Positions 43,737-52,827 of a stretch of DNA of 64,000 nt are shown here, piece by piece. Position 1 is the first letter of the stretch. Each line of letters starts with the position of its first letter. This stretch comes from Sphingomonas sp. Leaf17 (lineage in GTDB: Bacteria > Pseudomonadota > Alphaproteobacteria > Sphingomonadales > Sphingomonadaceae): positions 310,001 through 374,000 of the forward strand of contig NZ_LMKL01000001.1 in assembly GCF_001421505.1 (NCBI RefSeq). Reading direction: 5' to 3'. A program made the position numbers and the translations under genes. The notes under the pieces were generated by a model. The model saw only the letters and a program-made list of their open reading frames with translations. It was not told the DNA's origin and searched no databases.

Positions 43737-45290
43737 ATGTCCCCGCCCCTGGATTCCGAATCGGTCCCGGCCCTGAAGTCGCTGCGCGACTCGGCGGATC
43801 TGCGCCACCTGCGCCAGATCATCGCCGGGCTGGACGAAGGCGTGATCCTGATCGACCCCGACCAGTCCATCCTGTGGGCCAACGACGCGGCACTGGGCAT
43901 GCACGGCGTCACGTCGGTCGACGATCTGGGCACCACGGTCGATGACTATCGCGCGCGCTTCCGGCTGACCTACCGCAACAATCATCAGGTGTCGGGCGAC
44001 GACTATCCGATCGAACGGGTCGTCTCCGGCGAGGCCTTTTCGCAGGTCGTGGTCGAGGTCGCGGTCGCCGACGAGGACAAGCCCCGCTGGGTTCATCAGG
44101 TCCGCAGCCTGGTGCTGACCGACGATGCGGACGAGCCGGAATGTCTGGTGATGATTATCCAGGACGTGTCGGCGCGGTTCGAGGCGGAGGATCGTTTTGA
44201 ACAGTCGTTCAACGCCAATCCCGCGCCGGCCGTCATCTGCCGACTGTGCGACCTGCGATTCGTGAAGGTCAATCAGGGTTTTGTCGACATGACCGGGCAC
44301 GATCGCGCGCGCGTGTTGTCGTCCACCGTCTACGACATCGACGTGCTCGAACGCGGTGACAAGCGCGACCTGGCCAAGGCGCGGCTGGCCGAGGGCCGGA
44401 CCATTCCGCAGATGGAGGCCGAGCTGAGCCTGCCCGACGGCACGACCCGGCTGGTGATCGTCGCTGGCCAGCCGATCGACATGGGTGACCAGCCCTGCAT
44501 GCTGTTCACCTTCGCCGATCTGGAGCCGCGCCGGGTTGCCGAAACCGCGTTGCGCCAGAGCGAGGACCGGTTCATGCGGACCTTCTCGCTGGCACCTGTC
44601 GCGCTGGCGATCGGCGCGCTGGACGGGCATCGGCTGTGCGACGTCAACGAGGCGTTCGCCGCGATGACCGGCTATGCGGAATCTGAACTTGTCGGACGCC
44701 CGCTGGACGAAATCGGCCTGTGGGAAACCCCGGCGCTGCGCGATGCGATCGAGGCCGATGTCTGCGCGGGACAGCCGATCCGCGACCATGAAGTCCGCAT
44801 CCGCCTGAAAAATGGCGACGTCATCGACGCGATCGTATCGACCGAGCCGATCCGGCTTGGCGACGACGATTGCGTCCTGTGGGCGATGCGCGACATCTCC
44901 ACGCGAAAGGCGTCCGAACGCGAGCTGGTTCACGCCATCGAGGCGGTGATGAAGGATACCAGCTGGCTCAGCCGGTCGATCATGGAAAAGCTGGCGCGCA
45001 TCCGCACGCCACAGGTCGAACCGGCAGGGGTCGGGCTGGACGAACTCACCCACCGCGAGCGCGAGGTGCTGTCGCTCATCTGCCGCGGGCTGGACGACAA
45101 GTCCATCGCCCGGACACTGGGTGTGTCGGGCAACACCGTGCGCAACCACGTCGCCCGGATCTATTCCAAGATCGGCGTCAATCGCCGCAACGCCGCCGCC
45201 GCCTGGGCGCGGGCGCGTGGCTTCGATGGCGATTCGATGGTCCCCTCTCCCGCCACCGGCGGCGCAGCGACGACGGACGTGACCGCATGA
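43737..45290 (+). CDS. Triple-PAS LuxR-type transcriptional regulator
   Basis: 517 residues, soluble. PAS domains at about 25-145, 150-265 and 280-395 (ASERELV ends the third), and a C-terminal LuxR HTH at about 430-495 (LTHREREVLSLICRGLDDKS, GVSGNTVRNHVARIYSKI). No receiver or kinase domain, so it senses a small molecule or redox state through PAS and binds DNA directly. It is in line with EcfG-promoted small stress genes and overlaps the next gene by four bases (ATGA), so it probably regulates this block. Confidence 0.9.
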   Translation: MSPPLDSESVPALKSLRDSADLRHLRQIIAGLDEGVILIDPDQSILWANDAALGMHGVTSVDDLGTTVDDYRARFRLTYRNNHQVSGDDYPIERVVSGEAFSQVVVEVAVADEDKPRWVHQVRSLVLTDDADEPECLVMIIQDVSARFEAEDRFEQSFNANPAPAVICRLCDLRFVKVNQGFVDMTGHDRARVLSSTVYDIDVLERGDKRDLAKARLAEGRTIPQMEAELSLPDGTTRLVIVAGQPIDMGDQPCMLFTFADLEPRRVAETALRQSEDRFMRTFSLAPVALAIGALDGHRLCDVNEAFAAMTGYAESELVGRPLDEIGLWETPALRDAIEADVCAGQPIRDHEVRIRLKNGDVIDAIVSTEPIRLGDDDCVLWAMRDISTRKASERELVHAIEAVMKDTSWLSRSIMEKLARIRTPQVEPAGVGLDELTHREREVLSLICRGLDDKSIARTLGVSGNTVRNHVARIYSKIGVNRRNAAAAWARARGFDGDSMVPSPATGGAATTDVTA

Positions 45291-45520
45291 CCCGCAGCAA
45301 GAACGATTCATCGGTCGACCCGTTGGTCGAGCGCGCACGCCGGGCCAAGGGTTCGGTCGAAAACGCGATCGGCAAGATCACCGGTGATATTTCGGTCGGA
45401 CACAGCGGAGCGGCTGGGTCAGCCGACCGCTCGTCCCACGCTCGCCCGGCTCCCGCTCGCCCGACGCCCGACGGCGCGGGCGATGCCGACACCCCATCCG
45501 ACGCGGGCGACAAAAACTAG
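45287..45520 (+). CDS. Small CsbD-like protein with disordered tail
   Basis: 77 residues. A short helical segment (VERARRAKGSVENAIGKITG) resembles half a CsbD domain; the rest is Ala/Pro/Asp-rich and probably disordered. ATGA overlap with the PAS-LuxR stop. Confidence 0.6.
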   Translation: MTRSKNDSSVDPLVERARRAKGSVENAIGKITGDISVGHSGAAGSADRSSHARPAPARPTPDGAGDADTPSDAGDKN

Positions 45521-45562
45521 GTCGCCGCGCTTCGTCGATACCATCATCCAACAGGAGTTATC

Positions 45563-46441
45563 ATGGCTGTTCATTCGACCCCCGGCGTTTCGCCGGCCCA
45601 CGACACGTCCCTGCTTCGCCCGGCGAAGCGCATTTCCTGGGGTGCGATTTTCGCCGGCGTCGTGCTGGCGATCGCGGTCCAGCTCGTGCTGGGCATCCTT
45701 GGCACCGGCATCGGCCTGACCCTGGTCGATCCGGTCGAGGGCACGACGCCGGGCGCCGCCGGGTTCGGCATCGGCGCCGGCATCTACTGGCTGGTGACGA
45801 CGGTCGTCGCGCTGGGCGCGGGCGGCTATGTCGCGGCGCGTGGGGCCGGCGTTCATGACCGGTTCGACGGCCTGCTGCACGGCTTGGTCGTGTGGGGCGT
45901 CACGCTGATCCTGACGCTGTACCTGCTGACCTCGGCGGTCGGTGGCATCATCGGCGGCGCATTCCGCACCGTCGGTTCGGTCGCCAGCGCAGCCGGCACC
46001 GGCATCAGCGCCGCGGCCCCGAAGGTGGCGGATGCCGCCAATCTGGACGTCGGCGACGTGCGCGAGGAGGCATCGGCCTATCTGTCGACCGCCCCGTCCG
46101 ACCCCGCGCAGATGACGCCGGAGCAGGCGCAGAAGGAAATCGCCGAGGAACTGCCGGCGCTCGCACGCGGCGGTCAGGATGGCGCGCAGGCTGAAAACCG
46201 CATCGTCGACATCGTCGCCGCCCAGCGCAAGATCAGCCGTCCCGAAGCCCAGGCCCAGGTAAACCGCGCCAAGGCGCAGTTCGAGCAGACCAAGAACAAG
46301 GCCGTTGCAACCGCCAAGTCGGCAACCGACGCCGCCGCCGGTGCGGCTGCGGGCACGTCGTTCATCGTCGTCGTCGCGCTGCTGATCGGTGCCGCCGCCG
46401 CTGGCTTCGGGGCCATCACGGCCACCCGCCGCCGCGTCTGA
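45563..46441 (+). CDS. Membrane protein with long coiled region
   Basis: 292 residues. N-terminal helix (WGAIFAGVVLAIAVQLVLGI), two more (GAGIYWLVTTVVALGAGGYV, GLVVWGVTLILTLYLLTSAV), a soluble Ala/Glu-rich coiled part of about 120 residues, and a C-terminal helix (SFIVVVALLIGAAAAGFGAI). No named domain; small membrane proteins of this layout occur in stress clusters. CAGGAG precedes the ATG. Terminated by the hairpin at 46449. Confidence 0.75.
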   Translation: MAVHSTPGVSPAHDTSLLRPAKRISWGAIFAGVVLAIAVQLVLGILGTGIGLTLVDPVEGTTPGAAGFGIGAGIYWLVTTVVALGAGGYVAARGAGVHDRFDGLLHGLVVWGVTLILTLYLLTSAVGGIIGGAFRTVGSVASAAGTGISAAAPKVADAANLDVGDVREEASAYLSTAPSDPAQMTPEQAQKEIAEELPALARGGQDGAQAENRIVDIVAAQRKISRPEAQAQVNRAKAQFEQTKNKAVATAKSATDAAAGAAAGTSFIVVVALLIGAAAAGFGAITATRRRV

Positions 46442-46448
46442 ACCGACA

Positions 46449-46477
46449 GAAGGGGAGTGTGACCCGCACTCCCCTTC
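46449..46477 (+). terminator. Hairpin after membrane protein gene
   Basis: 11-bp stem GAAGGGGAGTG / CACTCCCCTTC with a 7-nt loop; no T run. Confidence 0.6.
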
Positions 46478-46596
46478 ACCACGCGTCACGGCACAGGATG
46501 GCAAAGGTCGTTGATGCTGCCGGACTATCCGGCACCTTGCCGACACCCCTCTCTTCATCTGGTACTTTTGTCGCATTTTTTAGCGCAACGATACCA

Positions 46597-46621
46597 GGAA
46601 CACGCAGTCCTTGCGTCCGTT
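46597..46621 (+). promoter_or_regulatory. EcfG-type general stress promoter
   Basis: GGAAC (46597-46601), 17-bp spacer, GTT (46619-46621). It also shares an ATACCAGGAAC stretch with the promoter at 42923. It precedes the entericidin-like gene. Confidence 0.75.
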
Positions 46622-46672
46622 GAGGGGTTCGATCGTGTCTGGTCGCGATCGCGACAACGAAGGATCACCATC

Positions 46673-46816
46673 ATGAAGACCATGCTGACGCTGGCCATTC
46701 TCGGCTCCAGTCTGGCACTTGCCGGATGCAACACCGTCAATGGCGCGGGCAAGGACGTGAAGTCCGCCGGATCCACGCTGGAAAAGGTTTCCGGTCAGGG
46801 CGACACGTCCAAGTGA
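46673..46816 (+). CDS. Entericidin-like small lipoprotein
   Basis: 47 residues: signal with lipobox LAGC, then a short Gly/Lys-rich mature part (NTVNGAGKDVKSAGSTLEKV) typical of the EcnA/EcnB family. Entericidins are small envelope lipoproteins linked to stationary-phase lysis control. A perfect 14-bp GTCGCGATCGCGAC palindrome lies before it, and the EcfG promoter is 52 bases upstream. Confidence 0.8.
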   Translation: MKTMLTLAILGSSLALAGCNTVNGAGKDVKSAGSTLEKVSGQGDTSK

Positions 46817-46910
46817 CCTGCTCCTGATCCGGCCCGTAGCCGGATCTTGCGACCCTGAAACATGGTCGCACGCCATCTTCAACCCATTTTCAAACCACAG
46901 GAGATTCATC

Positions 46911-47195
46911 ATGAACACCGACACCCTGAGCGGCACGGCCACCAACATCGGCGGCAAGATCAAGGAAACCCTGGGCGCGGCAACCGGCGACCAGTCGCTG
47001 CGCAGCGAGGGTGCCGCCGATCAGCTGGGCGGCACCGTCCAGAAGACCGTCGGCCAGGCCAAGGACGCGGTCGAGGAGGGCATCCGCCCGGTCATCGACT
47101 ATGTCCGTCAGTTCTCGCGCGAGCGGCCGTTCACGGCCGCGGCCGTTGCCGGCGTGCTGGGCATTGCCGTCATCAACACGCTGCGCGGCAAATAA
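46911..47195 (+). CDS. CsbD family stress protein with membrane helix
   Basis: 94 residues. CsbD-type repeat ([36 protein letters not shown]), a short link and a C-terminal helix ([18 protein letters not shown]) ending RGK. CAGGAG before the ATG. It follows the entericidin gene by 94 bases and is likely co-regulated. Confidence 0.85.
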   Translation: MNTDTLSGTATNIGGKIKETLGAATGDQSLRSEGAADQLGGTVQKTVGQAKDAVEEGIRPVIDYVRQFSRERPFTAAAVAGVLGIAVINTLRGK

Positions 47196-47209
47196 TTCCG
47201 TAATGGATA

Positions 47210-47251
47210 CCGTCACGGACCGGGCCGGTTCGTTGCCCCCGTCCGTGACGG
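47210..47251 (+). terminator. Hairpin before aquaporin gene
   Basis: 11-bp stem CCGTCACGGAC / GTCCGTGACGG with a 20-nt loop, then CCTTGTTAT. Confidence 0.65.
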
Positions 47252-47286
47252 GCCTTGTTATCACTGCTGTATCGAGGTCCCCGCCC

Positions 47287-48144
47287 ATGCCCACGCTGTC
47301 CACGCCCAACGTCACGGATGGAACCGCCGGTCGCGTCATGCCCCGGCCCCGTCCGATCGCCACCGCCCGCCGCCTGGCCGCAGAGGCGATCGGCACGTTC
47401 TGGCTCGTACTGGGCGGCTGCGGCGCGGCCGTGCTGGCCGCCGGCGCGGGTGTGCCGGGATCAATCGGCATGGCCGGCGTCGCGCTGGCCTTTGGCCTTA
47501 CCGTTTTCACCATGGCGTTTGCCGTGGGTTTCATTTCCGGCGGGCATTTCAACCCGGCCGTCAGCGTCGGCCTTGCCGTCGCCGGCCGTTTTCCCGTGCG
47601 TGACCTGCCCGGCTACATCGTCGCGCAGCTGGTCGGCGGCATCGTCGCCAGCGCCGCGCTGGCGGCCCTCGCCTCCGGCATGCCGGGGTTCGATCTGGTC
47701 GCAAGCGGGTTCGCCGCCAACGGCTATGGCGCGCATTCGCCGGGCGGCTACGGCATGGTCACCGCGTTTCTCGCCGAGGCGCTCCTGACCGCCGGATTCC
47801 TGACCGTCATTCTGGGCGCGACCGATGAGCGGTCCCCGGCCGCCTTCGCGCCACTGGCGATCGGCCTTGCGCTGACGCTGATCCACCTCATCTCGATCCC
47901 GATTGACAACACCTCGGTCAACCCGGCACGCAGCACCGGCCCGGCACTGTTCGTCGGCGGCTGGGCGCTGTCGCAGCTGTGGCTGTTCTGGCTTGCCCCG
48001 TTGAGCGGCGCGGCCGTGGCCGGCCTTGTCGGACGCTGGCTGTTCGCCCACCGCGATGAGGATCAGTCGCCCGGTCCGATCGGCGATACCCCGGTCGAAC
48101 TGATGATCGACCCCGATCGGGGAACCGACGTCACACGCCCCTGA
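47287..48144 (+). CDS. Aquaporin / glycerol facilitator family channel
   Basis: About 285 residues with six helices and the two NPA half-helices ([13 protein letters not shown] and [15 protein letters not shown]). The selectivity-filter region (Phe in the TFWLV helix, His in LIHLISIP, Arg in NPAR) points to a water channel, AqpZ type. A C-terminal tail of about 40 charged residues is longer than in AqpZ. ATG 47287 is chosen; an internal ATG at 47338 starts nearer to conserved sequence. It overlaps the converging gene by 14 bases. Confidence 0.85.
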   Translation: MPTLSTPNVTDGTAGRVMPRPRPIATARRLAAEAIGTFWLVLGGCGAAVLAAGAGVPGSIGMAGVALAFGLTVFTMAFAVGFISGGHFNPAVSVGLAVAGRFPVRDLPGYIVAQLVGGIVASAALAALASGMPGFDLVASGFAANGYGAHSPGGYGMVTAFLAEALLTAGFLTVILGATDERSPAAFAPLAIGLALTLIHLISIPIDNTSVNPARSTGPALFVGGWALSQLWLFWLAPLSGAAVAGLVGRWLFAHRDEDQSPGPIGDTPVELMIDPDRGTDVTRP

Positions 48145-48628
48145 ACGTCTGTCGCCTGCCACCCCGCCCCGCCGGCGCGTCTTCCAGCAGACGCGCCGGT
48201 TCTTGTATGACGGGCGGCGATACCGACCGGTTACGTCCCCGGACGCGCCGATCCTGCGCCGGTTTGGCCGCGTTCAGGAAATCGGTCAGGGCCTGAAACC
48301 ACATGACAGCGACAAAATCGCCGGAGATGACCAGTTCCTTGCCGGGTAGCGCCTGAAGAAACGCGCTTTTTCCGTCCCTGGCGGACAGGATACGGAAGCC
48401 CGTCGATGCATCGGCAAAGGTCAGCGTGAACGCCGGGCCGGGGTGGATGCCGGCCGTCGACGCGACCCTGCCATTGGCGACGTGATAGAAACGGCCGGTC
48501 CCGTCGACCGTCCTGATCTGGAAAACCAGATCCTTGCCGGCAACATGGGCCGCCGCATCCGGATTCCGGCGGATCGCGCGGTTGAGCAGCTTTTGCAGCA
48601 TCCACAACAGCAGCTTGAACTTCAGCAT
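48131..48628 (-). CDS. SCP2-like sterol-binding domain protein
   Basis: 165 residues. The central part ([53 protein letters not shown]) has the SCP2-like lipid-binding pattern; a basic disordered C-terminus follows. ATG 48628 starts with [10 protein letters not shown]. It is the last gene of a leftward operon of reductases and hydrolases. Its 3' end overlaps the aquaporin gene by 14 bases. Confidence 0.7.
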   Translation of the reverse strand: MLKFKLLLWMLQKLLNRAIRRNPDAAAHVAGKDLVFQIRTVDGTGRFYHVANGRVASTAGIHPGPAFTLTFADASTGFRILSARDGKSAFLQALPGKELVISGDFVAVMWFQALTDFLNAAKPAQDRRVRGRNRSVSPPVIQEPARLLEDAPAGRGGRRQTFRGV

Positions 48629-48674
48629 GGGGTCGGACCTTTTCGTATCGGGCGGACGTCGCGGCTGCCGGCGA

Positions 48675-49520
48675 TCATTCGTCGAGGAACTGCACCGCGT
48701 GGCGCAGGAACCGTTCGGGATACTGGAACTGGGCACCGTGGCCTGCATCCGGGTAGACGACCAGCTGCGCGCCGGGAATGTTGCGGACCATTTCCCACGA
48801 ATTGATCGTCGGGATCATCACGTCGTCGACGCCGTTCAGGATGAAGGTCGGTTGCGTGATCGTGCGGAGATGCGCGAACGGATCGTTCACATCCAGCTTG
48901 GGCAGGAAATACAGGTTCGCCTCGATCTGCGCCTGCGTCACCGCGGGCGAGCTGGGCGGATCCTGATCGACGCGCTGGTGACGGCGTTCCCAGAAGGCGC
49001 GACCGGCCTGTCGTGCCGCGTCCGATCGGCCGAAGAACAGAAACAGGAAATCGTCCAGCGTCGGCACCGGGCGTGGTGCCGCCTCCGCAACGCCGCGCGC
49101 CATGTCGGGATTGCCACCGCGCGGCCCGGTCCCGAGCAGCATCAGCTTGCGGACCAGATCGGGATGACGGCGGGTAAGATCCTGCGCCTGATAGCCGCCG
49201 AGGGAGAACCCCAGCACGTCCACCTTCGCCAGACCGAGCGCCCGGATCACCGCAGCGGCATCGTCGGCCATGTCCTCGATCCGGGTGCGCGGCGCGCCGG
49301 TCGACGACGCCACGCCGCGGCCGTTGTACAGGATGACCTCCCGTCCCGCGGCAAGGCCATCGGTCATCAGCGGATCCCAATGATCCATGCCACCGCGAAA
49401 ATGCTGGAGCAGGAACACGGGTGGCTGGCCGCTGGCCGCGTTTCCCCACCGGCGATAGGCGAAACGATCGCCATCGACCGTGACGAACCGGGTCGGTGCA
49501 GTGAGATGCGAGACGGTCAT
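48675..49520 (-). CDS. Alpha/beta hydrolase
   Basis: 281 residues, soluble. Nucleophile elbow GFSLGG (with VDVL before it), Asp in NGVDDVMIP, His in DAGHGAQFQ. Clearly paralogous to the hydrolase at 50938. Haloalkane-, epoxide- or ester-hydrolase-like; the substrate is unknown. It sits in the TetR-divergent operon with two OYE-type flavoproteins, suggesting detoxification. Confidence 0.87.
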   Translation of the reverse strand: MTVSHLTAPTRFVTVDGDRFAYRRWGNAASGQPPVFLLQHFRGGMDHWDPLMTDGLAAGREVILYNGRGVASSTGAPRTRIEDMADDAAAVIRALGLAKVDVLGFSLGGYQAQDLTRRHPDLVRKLMLLGTGPRGGNPDMARGVAEAAPRPVPTLDDFLFLFFGRSDAARQAGRAFWERRHQRVDQDPPSSPAVTQAQIEANLYFLPKLDVNDPFAHLRTITQPTFILNGVDDVMIPTINSWEMVRNIPGAQLVVYPDAGHGAQFQYPERFLRHAVQFLDE

Positions 49521-49551
49521 GTCCTGTCCTTCGATCTGTTCGACGTCGCGC

Positions 49552-50814
49552 TCACGATCGCGCCCGACGGGTTCGGAACGCGCCCCAGCCGCTGTGCAGG
49601 ACGGCGCGAAGGAACGCGCGCAGCCCGCTCTCGGCAGGCCGTGGCGCGCGCCCGCGCGCGATCCGCTTCAGCTGTGCGGCGTACCAGAATATCTCCATCA
49701 CCCCCATCCGGTCGATCTTGGCGATACCGGTCCTGATCGGTCGCACCTGCTGGGCGCTGTCGCGTCCCTCCAGCAGGGCCCTGGGGGCGTCGGGGTCGAT
49801 CGCAAGCAGACGGGCCAGCCCGACGATATCCAGCGCGCCCGAGCGCAGGGCGGCCGTCATGCCGGCCACGGTGCGAAAGCCGCCGGTCACCATCAGCGGC
49901 ACCGAAACGGCCGCGCGCACCGTCTCTGCGAACTCGATGAAATAGGCTTCGCGGGCCACGGTCGAGGCTTTCCGCCCATCGTCCAGACCACCGCTCATCG
50001 CCGGCGCTTCATAGGTGCCGCCGGAAATCTCGATCATGTCGATCCCCGCTTCAGCCAGCGCCTGGATCGTCGCGAGCGACTCCTCGGCCGTGAAGCCGCC
50101 TCGCTGGAAGTCGGCCGAATTCAGCTTGATGCCGACGGGAAAGTCGGGACCGACCTGACGGCGGACTTCGGCCTGGACCGCCAGTACGAACCGTCGGCGT
50201 TTCTCCGCCGTCCCGCCCCAGTCATCGGTGCGTCGATTGTGATGGGGGGAGAGGAACTGGTTGATGAGATAGCCATGCGCGCCGTGGATTTGCACGCCGC
50301 TGAAACCGGCGGCCTTGCAGATCGCCGCGCTGCGCCCGAACCGGACGATCGCGTCCTGGATTTCGTCCACCGTCATGGCGCGCGGCGTCGCGAACAGCCC
50401 CGCCATGTCGTCGCGGAATGGCACGGCCGATGGCGCGATCGTCTCCGCATTCAGGCCCTTGGTCGCCTGCTTGCCGGGATGGTTGAGCTGCACCCAGATC
50501 GCCGCCCCCTGCGACGTCGCAGCCTGTGCCCAGCGACGCAGGATCGGCAGATCGGTCTCGTCCTCGATCACGACGTTGCCCGGCTCGCCGAGCGCGCGGC
50601 GATCAATCATCACGTTGCCGGTGACGATCAGGCCCAGTCCGGATGCGGCCCAACGACGATAAAGCGCGACCAGCGCCGGTGTCGGGCGATTGGCGTAGGT
50701 GCCCAGCGCCTCGCTCATCGCCGCCTTGGCAAGCCGGTTGCGCAGGACGACTCCATTGGCGAGTGTCAGCGGCTGCGCCAGCGGATTGCCCGGCATCGTG
50801 GCGGTATCAGCCAT
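49552..50814 (-). CDS. NADH:flavin oxidoreductase (OYE family)
   Basis: 420-residue FMN enzyme with an OYE-like barrel: RNRLAKAAMSEALGT, WVQLNHPGKQA, GFSGVQIHGAHGYLINQFL with SPHHNRRTD, and FMN-phosphate region LMVTGGFRT. It reduces activated C=C or nitro groups with NADH or NADPH. It lies in the middle of the operon, 31 bases before the next gene, and lacks the second Fe-S half of 2,4-dienoyl-CoA reductase. Confidence 0.88.
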   Translation of the reverse strand: MADTATMPGNPLAQPLTLANGVVLRNRLAKAAMSEALGTYANRPTPALVALYRRWAASGLGLIVTGNVMIDRRALGEPGNVVIEDETDLPILRRWAQAATSQGAAIWVQLNHPGKQATKGLNAETIAPSAVPFRDDMAGLFATPRAMTVDEIQDAIVRFGRSAAICKAAGFSGVQIHGAHGYLINQFLSPHHNRRTDDWGGTAEKRRRFVLAVQAEVRRQVGPDFPVGIKLNSADFQRGGFTAEESLATIQALAEAGIDMIEISGGTYEAPAMSGGLDDGRKASTVAREAYFIEFAETVRAAVSVPLMVTGGFRTVAGMTAALRSGALDIVGLARLLAIDPDAPRALLEGRDSAQQVRPIRTGIAKIDRMGVMEIFWYAAQLKRIARGRAPRPAESGLRAFLRAVLHSGWGAFRTRRARS

Positions 50815-50937
50815 CGTTCAGGCCGATGCGCTGATGTGGGAGCGACGCGTGATCGCATCGAACAAACGCGGGCGGGTGTTGCGTTGAAATAGGGCGGGCA
50901 TCGCGACGGTCTTTCGGAACGGAGGCGGACGAAGGGT

Positions 50938-51792
50938 TCAGGCGTCGAGGAACGCGATCGCCCGGTCGGCGAAAAGGTCGTGGTACTGGAAGATGCCGCC
51001 ATGCCCCGCATCGGGATACAGGACGAGGTCGGCCCCCGGGATGCGGCGCGCGAGATCCCGCGAGTTTTCGCTGGGAACCATGATGTCGTGGTCTCCATTG
51101 GCGACGAGCACCGGCTGGCGGATGACGCCCAGATCCTGCGGCGGCTGAGTCCCCCAGGACCTGATCGCCTTGAGCTGGCGCAGGAAGACCGTGGGCGTGA
51201 CGGTGGCGTCGCGGTCGACCTTGCGGATCTTCAGGCGCGCGAGGAACGCTTTGGCCGCGTCACGGCCGGTCTTGCTGCCCGTGAAGAACAGGAACGTCTT
51301 CGGGTCGCGGAACGTCAGCATGCCCTTGACGATCAGCGGCCAGGATACCGAACCGACGTTCGCGATGCCGTCGCCGCCCGCCGGCCCGGTACCGGCCAGG
51401 ATCAGCCGGCGGATCAGGTCGGGTGCCTTCAACGTCATGTCCTGCGCGACGAAACCCCCGAGCGAAAATCCGATCAGGTCGATCCTGTCCAGCCCGAGCG
51501 CCCGGATCGCCGCGAGCATGTCGTCCGCCATGTCCGGGACCGTGACCGGCGCATCGCCGGCCGAGGCACCGACCCCGCGATAGTTGAACGCAAACACCGG
51601 CCGCCCGGCGGCCAGCGCCTCGACAATCGACGGATCGAAATTGTCGAGGTTCGCCCCCCAGTGGTTGAGCAGCACGACGGGAACGCCGCGCCCCGCACCA
51701 AGCTGTCGATAGGCAAGGCGGGTTCCCGCTGCCGCCACCGTGCGGGTGGCGACGGTGGACCAGCCACCACGGGCCGATTGCGTCTCAGTCAT
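50938..51792 (-). CDS. Alpha/beta hydrolase
   Basis: 284 residues. Nucleophile GFSLGGFVAQD, Asp in NGDHDIMVP, His in DAGHGGIFQ. Similar along its whole length to the hydrolase at 48675 (GTGP and YPDAGHG repeated), so the operon carries two copies. A cap region is intact. Substrate unknown. Confidence 0.88.
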   Translation of the reverse strand: MTETQSARGGWSTVATRTVAAAGTRLAYRQLGAGRGVPVVLLNHWGANLDNFDPSIVEALAAGRPVFAFNYRGVGASAGDAPVTVPDMADDMLAAIRALGLDRIDLIGFSLGGFVAQDMTLKAPDLIRRLILAGTGPAGGDGIANVGSVSWPLIVKGMLTFRDPKTFLFFTGSKTGRDAAKAFLARLKIRKVDRDATVTPTVFLRQLKAIRSWGTQPPQDLGVIRQPVLVANGDHDIMVPSENSRDLARRIPGADLVLYPDAGHGGIFQYHDLFADRAIAFLDA

Positions 51793-51807
51793 CGCGGGAT
51801 CCTTGGA

Positions 51808-52827
51808 TTAACGGGCGGACGCGGATTGGCGTAGTGTCACGACGACCTTGCCCTTGGCGCGGCCGGAATCGACATGGTCCACCGCGTCGTTCAGGTTTTC
51901 GAACGGAAAGATGCGATCGACGACAGGCTTGATCGTACCCTGGTCGATCAGTGCGCCGAGCTGGCCCAGCTGTCCGCCATCCGCCTGCATGAACAGGAAC
52001 GAATAGTCGACGCCGTGACGCTTCGCCTTGCGCCGGATTCCGGCGCTCATCAGGCGCAGGACCAGCCGTATCACCGGGTTCAGCCCCTGCGCCGTGGCAA
52101 AGGCCGGGTCGGGCGGTCCCGATATCGAGATCAGCTTGCCACCCGGCTTCAAGACCTTGAGCGACTTCTCCAGCGTCTTGCCATCCAGGCTGTTGAGGAC
52201 GACGTCGTAGCCGGACAGCAGTTCGGAGAAATCCTGCGTCCTGTAATCAATGACGACGTCGGCACCGAGGCGTTTGACCAGGTCGGCGTTGGCCGCGCTC
52301 GCCGTGGTCGCGACCGTCGCGCCCAGATGCCTGGCAAGCTGGATCGCGATCGTGCCGACGCCGCCCGTGCCGGCGTGGATCAGGATCTTCTGGCCGCGTT
52401 TCAGGCCGGCGCGTTCGACCAGCACCTGCCATGCGGTCAGACCGACGAGCGGGATGGAGGCCGCCTCCGCCATCGACAGGCCGGCGGGCTTGGCGGCCAC
52501 GTCCGCCTCGTTGACGGCGATGCGTTCGGCGAAGGTGCCGATCCGTCCGTCGCGCGGACGGGCATAGACCGCATCGCCGACCTTGAAGCGGCGTACGTTC
52601 GCACCGACGGCCGTCACGATGCCGGCCAGATCATGGCCAAGGATCACGGGCGGTTTGTACGGCAGGATCGGCTTGAACGCGCCGTCGCGGATCTTGCCGT
52701 CGAGCTGGTTGATCGCCGTCGCATGGATCTCGACCAGCACCTCGCCGGACGCGGGCACGGGATCGGGCAGTTCGGTCAGGGCCAGCCGCTGCCCCTTGCC
52801 GTACCGTTCGAGTTGGTAAGCCTTCAT
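51808..52827 (-). CDS. NADP-dependent MDR oxidoreductase (quinone reductase type)
   Basis: 339 residues: GroES-like N-terminal domain (ILGHDLAGIVTAVGANVRRF), Rossmann loop IHAGTGGVGTIAIQLARHLG, no structural zinc cluster. Related to zeta-crystallin-type quinone or enone reductases. Its start overlaps the stop of the alkene reductase gene by four bases (ATGA), so the two are translationally coupled. Confidence 0.88.
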   Translation of the reverse strand: MKAYQLERYGKGQRLALTELPDPVPASGEVLVEIHATAINQLDGKIRDGAFKPILPYKPPVILGHDLAGIVTAVGANVRRFKVGDAVYARPRDGRIGTFAERIAVNEADVAAKPAGLSMAEAASIPLVGLTAWQVLVERAGLKRGQKILIHAGTGGVGTIAIQLARHLGATVATTASAANADLVKRLGADVVIDYRTQDFSELLSGYDVVLNSLDGKTLEKSLKVLKPGGKLISISGPPDPAFATAQGLNPVIRLVLRLMSAGIRRKAKRHGVDYSFLFMQADGGQLGQLGALIDQGTIKPVVDRIFPFENLNDAVDHVDSGRAKGKVVVTLRQSASAR

